Origin: Micromonospora tulbaghiae
GTDB lineage: Bacteria; Actinomycetota; Actinomycetes; Mycobacteriales; Micromonosporaceae
DNA: 64,000 nt
Reading direction: 5' to 3'
NCBI RefSeq assembly: GCF_900091605.1
Contig: NZ_FMCQ01000003.1
Location: forward strand, 184,495-248,494
Shown here: one piece after another, positions 1 through 6,522 of the stretch
Numbering within the stretch: position 1 is the first letter of the stretch
Layout: every line of letters starts with the position of its first letter
Notes under the pieces: model-generated
Told to the model about the DNA's origin: nothing
What the model saw: the letters and a program-made list of their open reading frames with translations, nothing else
Database searches by the model: none
Made by a program: the position numbers and the translations under genes

Positions 1-986
1 GCGTCGGCCTGCCGATGGAGCTGGCCCCCGGCGAGGTGGTCTTCTGGACGCTCCCGGCGGCGCAACTGGTGGAGGTGCGGCACACCGCGGTGCTGCCCGC
101 CCCCGAACTGACAGTCGACCCCGACCCGCCGGTGCTGCGCCCACGCCGCCCCGAGGGCGTCAAGGTGGTCGACGCCGGGCTCGCCGTGCTCACCAACCGT
201 CGCCTGGTGCTGCTCGGCGGACGCGGCCGACGCGACTGGGCGTACGGCCGGATGACCGGCCTGTCCCACGACCCCGGCGCACCGGTCACCCTGATCCAGG
301 TGCTGGACCGGCGGCGTACCTCCGGGTTGCTGCTGCCCACCGGCGCGGCGGCCGACTTCCGGTTCACGCTCACGCTGGCGTTCGCCGACGCGATCGAGCA
401 GCGCGCCGCGGTCGTGGCCGAGCTGGACGAGCTGATCGCGGAGCACACCGCGGCGCGGCCCGAACGTCCGGCCGTGCTCACCCCCGCCCAGGCCCGCATC
501 ACCGCGCTGGTGCCCGGTGGCCGGCGGACAGTGGCGGTCGGCGCGGCGCTCGCGCTGATCGTGCCGGCGATGCTCATCGAGTCCAACCCGCCCACCCGGG
601 CCGGCTCGGAGCGGGCCGCCGCCGCGACCCCGGCCGCCAGCGTCACCCCCGCCCCACCGCAGCACGTCGCGCCCGCCGTGAAGGTCCGGCCCACCACGAG
701 CCCGGAGCCGTCCCGCGCCCGCCCCGCGCCACCGCGCGGCACGCCGCAGCCGCCGGTCGAGCGCCGCTGCGGTGCCCCGGCGAACCCCTTCGGGTACGAC
801 TTCTGCGGCGGCCAGCGCATCCGCAGGCCGGCCGCCGGGGTCTGCGACTGGTTCGAGTGCGTGCCCGGGTTCTGGTCCGACCGCGGCTGGCTGGTGCAGT
901 GCCGCGACGGGTCGGTCAGCCGCACCGGCGGGCAGCGCGACGTGTGCGCCGGTCACAAGGGGTTCCGCCGAACCGTCTCGCGGTGA
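1..986 (+). CDS. Membrane protein with extracellular six-Cys domain, probably 5'-truncated
   Basis: The frame is open to the window edge. The first ATG is at 15, but the preceding codons read VGLP in the same frame and no ribosome site is visible, so the true start may lie upstream. The first ~150 residues form a soluble beta-rich region with TNRRLVLLGGRGRR, suggesting a PH-like fold. A single membrane segment follows at about residues 172-190, then a Pro/Ala/Thr-rich linker, then a C-terminal module with six cysteines (start CGAPANPFGYDFC). The even cysteine count after a membrane anchor suggests three disulfides outside the cell. Function is unknown; a cell-surface role is inference. Confidence 0.7.
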   Translation, partial: VGLPMELAPGEVVFWTLPAAQLVEVRHTAVLPAPELTVDPDPPVLRPRRPEGVKVVDAGLAVLTNRRLVLLGGRGRRDWAYGRMTGLSHDPGAPVTLIQVLDRRRTSGLLLPTGAAADFRFTLTLAFADAIEQRAAVVAELDELIAEHTAARPERPAVLTPAQARITALVPGGRRTVAVGAALALIVPAMLIESNPPTRAGSERAAAATPAASVTPAPPQHVAPAVKVRPTTSPEPSRARPAPPRGTPQPPVERRCGAPANPFGYDFCGGQRIRRPAAGVCDWFECVPGFWSDRGWLVQCRDGSVSRTGGQRDVCAGHKGFRRTVSR

Positions 987-992
987 CGGGGG

Positions 993-1565
993 TCAGGCCA
1001 CCGGGCGGGGCGTGACGCGCAGCGGCAGCAGCCCGGCCAGCACCAGCGCGGCGCCCACCGGCAGCAGGTTCAGGTTCACCGCGATCGCCAGGAACCCGGC
1101 CAGCACCAGCACCGGCGCCCACACCGGCAGCAGCCGTGCCGCCGCCGCCCGGTACAGCAGCACCAGCAGGCCCACCTCGAACAGCAGCGGTCCGCCGAAC
1201 AACACCGGGCCGGGGGTGCGCACCGCTTCGGCGAAGGTCGGGAACAGGTCGCCGAGGATCACCCAGACGAAGGCGGCGGCGCCGACCAGGCCGGCCAGCG
1301 CGGCCACGTCGTCGAGGGTCCGCAACCGCGACGACCGGGTACGCAGCAGGCCGTGCAACCCGACGATCAGCGCGGCGAAGCCGAGGACGCCGAGCAGGAA
1401 CAGGGTGTGGCCGGTGTTCCACGCCCAGGCGCCCTTGTCACTGTGCCCGTCGAGGCGGTCGATCAGACGCAGCAGGCCGTAGCCGAGCAGCAGCACCGCC
1501 GACGCCACGGCGACCGGGCGCAACCACTGGTACGCGGGACGTGTGCGGGAATCGAGAAGGCTCAT
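993..1565 (-). CDS. Multi-pass membrane protein of unknown function
   Basis: 190 residues with five to six hydrophobic segments (about 18-36, 52-70, 84-105, 118-138, 146-180) joined by short Arg-rich loops. It begins MSLLDSRTRP. It is convergent with the upstream surface protein (6-bp gap) and divergent from the phosphotransferase gene. No catalytic motif or recognised family signature is visible. The even hydrophobic pattern and strong G/C third-position bias support a real gene. An integral cytoplasmic-membrane protein is all that can be said. Confidence 0.65.
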   Translation of the reverse strand: MSLLDSRTRPAYQWLRPVAVASAVLLLGYGLLRLIDRLDGHSDKGAWAWNTGHTLFLLGVLGFAALIVGLHGLLRTRSSRLRTLDDVAALAGLVGAAAFVWVILGDLFPTFAEAVRTPGPVLFGGPLLFEVGLLVLLYRAAAARLLPVWAPVLVLAGFLAIAVNLNLLPVGAALVLAGLLPLRVTPRPVA

Positions 1566-1673
1566 CGCCTCAGCGTTCCGGGCGCCCGTGCCCGGGACAT
1601 CGGGGAGCGGTCCCGAACCCGACCCGGATCAATCCGCTCGCCTCCCGTAGGGGTGCCCGGATACCGTCCGGCC

Positions 1674-2882
1674 GTGTCCCGCACCGTCACGCTGATCCTG
1701 CTCGACGCCGCCGGCCGTCCGCTCGGCGCGCTGCCGCCGTTCGGCGTACCGGAGCCGTGGTGGCAGGAGGTCGGCTCGATCGTCGCCGCCGTCCGGCAGC
1801 GCCACGGTCTGGAGGTCGCCGTGCTGCGGCTGCTCGACGCCGACCGCCCTGCGCCGCCGGGCGGTCACGTCCGCTACGTGGCCCAGGTCGTCGACGCGCC
1901 CGCCGTATCCCTGGAACCGGTGGCAGTGGACCTCGCGCCGCATCCGCTGCGCCAGCCGTGGGCGGAGGCGGGCGGCCCGGCCGACAGCGTCGCGTGGGCG
2001 ACCGGCGAGCTGCGCCGGCTCGGCCAGCGGGTGACGGCGGTGGCGCAGCAGCGCACCTGGAACCTCTCCGCCATCTGGCGCCTGGACACCGACCAAGGCC
2101 CGGCGTGGCTGAAGCAGCTTCCCCCTTTCTCCCGCCACGAGCCCACGGTCCTGGCCTTCCCCGTTGATCAAGGAGTGTGTGTCGGTGTCGATCTCCCTGG
2201 TGACCCGAACTCCTTGATCAACGGACCGGTGGTGCTCGCCGCCGACGGGAAGGGGCGGATGCTGCTGGCAAACGTGCCCGGGGAGGACCGGTACGGGGCC
2301 GGGGAGGGGGAGCGGGCTGCCGTCGCGGCGGAGCATCATGCGGTGCAACTGCGGGCCTGTGAGGTCGTCGGCGAGCTGGTCGCGGCCGGGGTGCCCGACC
2401 TGCGCGGGGCGAGGCTGGCGGGCTGGATCCGGGAACGGCTGGCCGGGCACGACGTGTCGGCCGCGGCTGGTCTGCTCGACGGGCTCGACCATCGGTTGCG
2501 GCAGGTCGGCGACTGTGGATTGCCCGACACGCTCGTGCACGGCGACCTGCACCCCGGCAACGTGCGCGGCGACGACGGGCACCGGACGGTGATCGACTGG
2601 GCGGACTCGTTCGCCGGCCACCCCGCCTTCGACATCCTGCGCCTCACCGAGGACGTCGACGCGGGCGCCGCCGCCCGGCTGATCGACGCGTGGGCGCGGC
2701 GGTGGCGTACCGACGTGCCGGGCAGCGACCCGCACCGGGCCGTCGACCTGCTCCGGCCGGTCGCGCCGCTGCGGCTGGCCGCCGTGTACGCGATGTTCCT
2801 CGACGCGATCGAGCCGAGCGAACACCCGTACCACGTACACGACGTGCCGGCCGCGCTGGCGAGAGCGGCGGCGACGCCCTAG
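1674..2882 (+). CDS. APH-family phosphotransferase carrying an in-frame palindromic repeat
   Basis: About 402 residues from the GTG at 1674; the longer open frame upstream runs antisense over the neighbouring gene and is not used. The kinase hallmarks are clear: VHGDLHPGN (about 287-295, catalytic loop) and IDWADSFAGHPAFD (about 306-319, Mg-binding Asp), so it should phosphorylate a small-molecule hydroxyl using a nucleotide. The N-terminal ~110 residues are a separate domain I do not recognise. Residues ~163-184 are encoded by a 64-bp palindromic repeat (2161-2224) sitting between the N lobe and GRMLLANVPGED; the frame is kept. The stop overlaps the convergent AraC-family gene by sharing CTAG. 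Substrate is unknown, and aminoglycoside resistance should not be assumed. Confidence 0.8.
   Translation: MSRTVTLILLDAAGRPLGALPPFGVPEPWWQEVGSIVAAVRQRHGLEVAVLRLLDADRPAPPGGHVRYVAQVVDAPAVSLEPVAVDLAPHPLRQPWAEAGGPADSVAWATGELRRLGQRVTAVAQQRTWNLSAIWRLDTDQGPAWLKQLPPFSRHEPTVLAFPVDQGVCVGVDLPGDPNSLINGPVVLAADGKGRMLLANVPGEDRYGAGEGERAAVAAEHHAVQLRACEVVGELVAAGVPDLRGARLAGWIRERLAGHDVSAAAGLLDGLDHRLRQVGDCGLPDTLVHGDLHPGNVRGDDGHRTVIDWADSFAGHPAFDILRLTEDVDAGAAARLIDAWARRWRTDVPGSDPHRAVDLLRPVAPLRLAAVYAMFLDAIEPSEHPYHVHDVPAALARAAATP
2161..2224. repeat. 64-bp palindromic dispersed repeat inside a coding sequence
   Basis: Perfect 16-bp inverted arms, ccgttgatcaaggagt at 2161-2176 and its reverse complement at 2209-2224, with a 32-bp centre. 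It lies inside the phosphotransferase reading frame, where it contributes about 21 codons. Size and GATCA-containing ends resemble the element at 61575-61635, suggesting one family of REP/MITE-like repeats. Confidence 0.75.
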
Positions 2883-3739
2883 ACCCGGCGGACCGGGATC
2901 CACAGCTCCGCGTCGGCGGTGCCGCCGCCCTCGGCGACCCGCACCCGTGAGATCTCCGGCCCCGGCCGGGCCTCGTACGGGTTGGACGGGAACCAGGACG
3001 TGAACACGGCCCGCCACAGGTGCTGCACCGCCACCGGGAACGCGCCGGAACTGGAGAACACCGCCCAGTCGCCGGCCTCGACCGGCAGGCTGCGCAGGTC
3101 GTCCGGCACGTCCGCGCCGGTCACCGCCGCGTACCAGTAGTCCAGCTCGGCGCCCTCGTCGCGGGAACCGGTCAGCTCGGCGCTGACGTTGACGATGCCG
3201 CGCGGCTCCTGGTCGGACAGCGCCTCGATCCGGCGTACGATGGCCGGGTCGAGGCCCCTGACGAACGCCACGATGTGCGGGTTCATCCCCTCGTGCACGA
3301 GCGGCACCCGGGCCGTCAACCCGGCCAGCCGGAAGGCGTCCTTGGTCACGACCCGGTAGTCCATGCTGCTGTTCCCTTCGACGACGAGCCGGAAGGACAT
3401 CCGGGGCTGGGACCGCAGCACCGCGCCGGCCTGCCGGGCCTGCGTCGGCCCGACGCCGTGCACGGCCCGGAACGCGCGGGCGAACGCCTCGTTCGAGCCG
3501 TACCCCCAGCGGACCGCCACGTCGAGCAGCGAATCCCGCCCCGCGAGCACGTCGGCGCCCGCCAGCGTCATCCGGCGGCGGCGCACGTACTCCGACAGCG
3601 GCAGCCCGGCCAGCGCCGAGAACAGCCGGCCGAAGTGGTGCTCCGACACGCCCGCGATCCGGGCCAGCTCGGCCACGTCGAGCGGCCTGTCGAGCCGCTG
3701 TTCGAGGTGGTCCAGCGCGGCGTTGAGCCGATCCAGCAC
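2879..3739 (-). CDS. AraC-family regulator with GyrI-like effector domain
   Basis: 286 residues. The N-terminal ~105 residues hold the two helix-turn-helix motifs of AraC/XylS proteins (PLDVAELARIAGVSEHHFGRLF, then LLDVAVRWGYGSNEAFARAF and the GVGPTQAR tail). Residues ~125-286 look like the GyrI/SOUL-type ligand-binding fold (DYRVVTKDAFRLAGL; WYAAVTGADVP). This order is that of MDR regulators of the Rob/BmrR-like class, which bind small hydrophobic effectors. It is convergent with the phosphotransferase, sharing 4 bp. The target is not evident from context; a role in drug or detergent response is inference from the family. Confidence 0.88.
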   Translation of the reverse strand: MLDRLNAALDHLEQRLDRPLDVAELARIAGVSEHHFGRLFSALAGLPLSEYVRRRRMTLAGADVLAGRDSLLDVAVRWGYGSNEAFARAFRAVHGVGPTQARQAGAVLRSQPRMSFRLVVEGNSSMDYRVVTKDAFRLAGLTARVPLVHEGMNPHIVAFVRGLDPAIVRRIEALSDQEPRGIVNVSAELTGSRDEGAELDYWYAAVTGADVPDDLRSLPVEAGDWAVFSSSGAFPVAVQHLWRAVFTSWFPSNPYEARPGPEISRVRVAEGGGTADAELWIPVRRV

Positions 3740-3841
3740 CCGATGTTCCTTCCTGGTGACGCCCTCGACGCTAGGTTCCCGGACGCCCGCCGACCCGATC
3801 GCAGCGGACCCGGTCCGGTCGCCTCATCGACACTGGCGAGC

Positions 3842-4231
3842 GTGTCGCATCATGACGTGGTGATCTTTCGGAAGCGGCACCACAACAAGAAGAAGAGCCG
3901 GGACTGGTGCAACTGCGACGTGCCCACCTGTGACGGGCCGGGCTGCTGCGACCTGGGCCTCTTCTCGATGCTGCTCACCCTCGGCTCGGTGACCGCCGGT
4001 GTCGTGCGCCGGCCCGCCGTGGACCGCGCCGGCCGGGCCGCCATCCTCGGTTATCGGCGCTGGCTGTCGCACCGCTGGCCGGCGACCTGCCGCTACACGC
4101 CCACGTGCAGCGCGTACGGGCTCGCCGCGGTGGAGCGGTACGGGCTGGCGGTGGGTGGCCGGATGGCCGCCGACCGGGTCCGCCGATGCCGTCCCGACGT
4201 GCCGCACGGCACCCACGACCCGCTGCGCTGA
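3842..4231 (+). CDS. yidD: Membrane protein insertion efficiency factor YidD, Cys-rich N-terminus
   Basis: The C-terminal ~70 residues match YidD (UPF0161): AILGYRRWLSHRWPATCRYTPTCSAYG followed by the RRCRPDVPHGTHDPL tail. YidD proteins associate with the inner membrane and help YidC-mediated insertion. Here an extra ~55-residue N-terminal segment precedes the core, with basic RKRHHNKKKSRDW and the cysteine cluster CNCDVPTCDGPGCC, then a hydrophobic stretch. I chose GTG 3842; GTG 3857 and 3860 are also in frame. Unlike the classical locus, it is not next to rpmH, rnpA or yidC, so this is a stand-alone copy. The cysteine cluster could bind metal (inference). Confidence 0.8.
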   Translation: MSHHDVVIFRKRHHNKKKSRDWCNCDVPTCDGPGCCDLGLFSMLLTLGSVTAGVVRRPAVDRAGRAAILGYRRWLSHRWPATCRYTPTCSAYGLAAVERYGLAVGGRMAADRVRRCRPDVPHGTHDPLR

Positions 4232-4272
4232 CGCCGCCTGCCGTCGCCGGTCCGCCTCGCGTGCCGGCGGGC

Positions 4273-5007
4273 TCACCCGACCGACGTGGGGCCGCCGAAC
4301 ACGACCGGGACGCCGGGGGAGTAGAGCACGCTCACCGGCGGCCCGTCCGGTGCCGGCAGGCCCCCGGCGGTGACCAGCTCGTCGTCCAGGTGCAGCAGTT
4401 CGGCACCGTGCAGCGGCCACTGCGGATGCCAGTTCGGCACGTGAAGGGTGCGGCCGTACGCGCGGGTGTGCAGACCCCAGCGCGCGGTGAGGAAGTGTTC
4501 CAGCGGCGTCGGCTCGGGGATCGGCGCGCCGACGCGTACGGTCATCCGGTTGGTCGCGCCCGCCGGACCGGGCCAGCGGCGGCGGCAACGGTAGGTGAGC
4601 GTGTCACCGGAGCGTTCCAGCCGCATCGCCGACCACTTGTACGGCAGGCGCAGGCTCAGCTGCGCCACCAGCACCGGCACCAGCCGGGACGCGTCGAGCG
4701 AGCGGAACACCACAGCGCGCCGCCCCGAGCCGTCGACCGAGTAGAGCCGGACGTTCGTCTCCCAGAACGTGCCGAAGTAGGGCACGCCCGGCCCCCGCCC
4801 GAGCCCCAGCCCGACCATCTGGAACCCGATCAGCCCGACGTAGGTGAGCCCGTCGAACGTGTCCGGCCTGGTGCCGGCGGGCAGCAGCGGCGCCACCCGC
4901 TGCGGCGGGACCGCCCAGTGCAGGAACGCGAGGTCGTGCCAGCGCTGGGCCAGCCAGGCCCGGCGGATGGCGCGTACCGGGGCGTGCTCGACCGGCTCGA
5001 TCTCCAC
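4273..5007 (-). CDS. DUF2071 (YqjF-type) family protein
   Basis: 244 residues beginning MEIEPVEHAPVRAIRRAW. Family features: WHDLAFLHWAVPPQRVAPLLPAG near the N-terminus, YVGLIGFQMVG, then FWETNVRLYSVD and YKWSAMRL, with HFLTARWGLHTRA and PQWPLHGAEL near the C-terminus. This is the layout of DUF2071/YqjF proteins, whose biochemical role is not established. It is transcribed toward the yidD gene (convergent) and lies 31 bp downstream of the VOC gene on the same strand, so the two could be cotranscribed. No signal peptide or membrane segment is seen. Confidence 0.82.
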   Translation of the reverse strand: MEIEPVEHAPVRAIRRAWLAQRWHDLAFLHWAVPPQRVAPLLPAGTRPDTFDGLTYVGLIGFQMVGLGLGRGPGVPYFGTFWETNVRLYSVDGSGRRAVVFRSLDASRLVPVLVAQLSLRLPYKWSAMRLERSGDTLTYRCRRRWPGPAGATNRMTVRVGAPIPEPTPLEHFLTARWGLHTRAYGRTLHVPNWHPQWPLHGAELLHLDDELVTAGGLPAPDGPPVSVLYSPGVPVVFGGPTSVG

Positions 5008-5038
5008 CGGCCCATCCTGCCTCCCGGACGCAACCGAC

Positions 5039-5404
5039 TCACTCCGGGCGGTGGCAGACCGCCTCGACGTTGTTGCCGTCCGGGTCGCGGACGAACGCGC
5101 CGTAGTAGCCGGCGTGGTATTCCGGCCACTCCTTCGGCGCGTGCAGCACCTCCGCGCCGGCCGCGACAGCGGCGTCGTGGAACGCCCGGACCGTTGCGCG
5201 GTCGGCGGCGGTGAACGCGATGTGCACCGGCACCGGCGTGGCGCCGGAGGGCGCGGGCTCCACCCAGAAGTCGGGCGCGTCGACGCCGTAGCCGATCGGG
5301 CCGGGCTCCATCAGCCGACGCCCGCCCAGCGGGGCGAGGACGGCGTCGTAGAAATCGCCGCTGGCCGCCAGATCGCGCACCGATACGGAGAAGTGGTCGA
5401 GCAC
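5039..5404 (-). CDS. VOC-superfamily (glyoxalase-like) protein
   Basis: 121 residues, a typical single VOC unit of two beta-alpha-beta-beta-beta modules. The start MLDHFSVSVRDLAASGDFYDAVLAPLG is the classic first module, and AFVRDPDGNNVEAVCHRPE is the conserved C-terminal strand with the likely metal-ligand Glu. His4 and the Glu in NVEAV are the probable metal ligands. Such proteins include glyoxalases, dioxygenases and antibiotic-binding proteins, and the substrate cannot be read from sequence. It probably shares a transcript with the DUF2071 gene downstream. Confidence 0.85.
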   Translation of the reverse strand: MLDHFSVSVRDLAASGDFYDAVLAPLGGRRLMEPGPIGYGVDAPDFWVEPAPSGATPVPVHIAFTAADRATVRAFHDAAVAAGAEVLHAPKEWPEYHAGYYGAFVRDPDGNNVEAVCHRPE

Positions 5405-5450
5405 GTCGCCTCCCTGCGATCGTCGATGACCGCCCCAGGCTACGAGCCCT

Positions 5451-6410
5451 CTACGACACTTCCGCCGCCCGGTTTTGCGTCGCGCCCGCCGCCGGGCGGG
5501 ACGCGCGTCGTCGCCGGGCGGTGTCCGCGACGATCAGCGCGCCGGGCACCGCGCCGAGTAGCCAGATCACGCCCACCGGCCAGTGGATCACGTCGCCCAC
5601 CGCACCCCGGATCTCCGGCACGTCACCCACCACGTAGGAGGCCTCCGGGTCGTCCGTGCGGCAGTCCAGCGTCCAGAGCCCGGCCGTGGGCACCCGCACC
5701 GTGGCCACCCAGGCGAACGTCGCGGCGTCGCCGCCGTAGTCGCCCGGCGGGACGGAGACCGGCTCGGCCGCCCGGACCTCCGAGCCGCCGGTGAGGCGGC
5801 AGTCCGGGTCCGCCGGGGAGAAACCCACCCCGAAGATCGCGTACGCCCCGGCGGCCGGTGCCGTGAACCGTCCCGTCGGCGTCGCGTAGGAACCGACTCC
5901 GCCGTACTCCCGAGAGAGTTCTTGGATCGTGCTGTCCTCGGCGCCGAGCCGTACCGCGGACTGCGCCAGCAGCGCGCCGACCACAACGGCGAGTCCGCCG
6001 ACCAGATAGCCGCGCCGCGACGCCGGGCGGTCCCGGCGGGGCACGCGCCCGCCCACGGCGTACCCGATCAGCGCTCCGGCCACCGCGAGCGCCGCACCGC
6101 CGAGCAGAGCCCGCCCCCAGCGGGCCTCGCCGGTCAGCGGCACGACCCACCGGAAGAACGCCAGTGACACGGCGAGAAGCGCCACGGTCACCAGTGTGGA
6201 CACGCCCACGGCCGCCGCGGCGCGCCGGGGTTGCCGGGCCGCCAGCACGGCGGCGAGCACCGGCGACGCGAGTACGGGCCACCACAGCGCGGTGGAGAGC
6301 GGCTGGTCCTCCTCCCACCTGTGCGTCCACTCGTAGACGACGAGCGGGGCCGGCACTGTCGCCGCCAACCAGGCCGTCAGCACTCCGGGATCGGGCAGCC
6401 GCGCGCTCAT
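5451..6410 (-). CDS. Membrane protein with extracytoplasmic domain
   Basis: 319 residues from the ATG at 6410 (MSARLPDPG); the longer frame to 6635 runs over the divergent MMPL gene and is rejected. Four hydrophobic segments lie in the first ~150 residues, followed by an extracytoplasmic stretch (~165-270) with two cysteines (DPDCRLTGG and TLDCRTDD, likely a disulfide), a final membrane helix at ~275-295 and an Arg-rich tail. No enzyme motif is visible. It is divergent from the MMPL exporter across 112 bp. The family is unknown to me. Confidence 0.65.
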   Translation of the reverse strand: MSARLPDPGVLTAWLAATVPAPLVVYEWTHRWEEDQPLSTALWWPVLASPVLAAVLAARQPRRAAAAVGVSTLVTVALLAVSLAFFRWVVPLTGEARWGRALLGGAALAVAGALIGYAVGGRVPRRDRPASRRGYLVGGLAVVVGALLAQSAVRLGAEDSTIQELSREYGGVGSYATPTGRFTAPAAGAYAIFGVGFSPADPDCRLTGGSEVRAAEPVSVPPGDYGGDAATFAWVATVRVPTAGLWTLDCRTDDPEASYVVGDVPEIRGAVGDVIHWPVGVIWLLGAVPGALIVADTARRRRASRPAAGATQNRAAEVS

Positions 6411-6471
6411 CCGTCGATCCTCGGCCACCCGGATCGTCGACGGAAGTCCGCGAGCCGTCCGAAAGGGATTG

Positions 6472-6486
6472 CTTACGCAGCGTAGG
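6472..6486. promoter_or_regulatory. Palindromic operator candidate upstream of MMPL gene
   Basis: The motif tacgcagcgta (6474-6484) is an 11-bp palindrome around a central A, with C/G pairing again at 6472/6486. It overlaps TAGGAT (6483-6488), a plausible actinobacterial -10 box 34 bp before the MMPL start. Position and size fit a TetR-type operator, but no TetR gene is adjacent. Confidence 0.4.
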
Positions 6487-6522
6487 ATCGCGTGCGACAC
6501 AGTCGAACACACGGGGGAAACG

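Noticed and set aside
2338..2592. Small open frames within the phosphotransferase gene
   Set aside because: They overlap the kinase motifs in another frame and have Arg/Ser/Thr/Cys-rich shadow composition.
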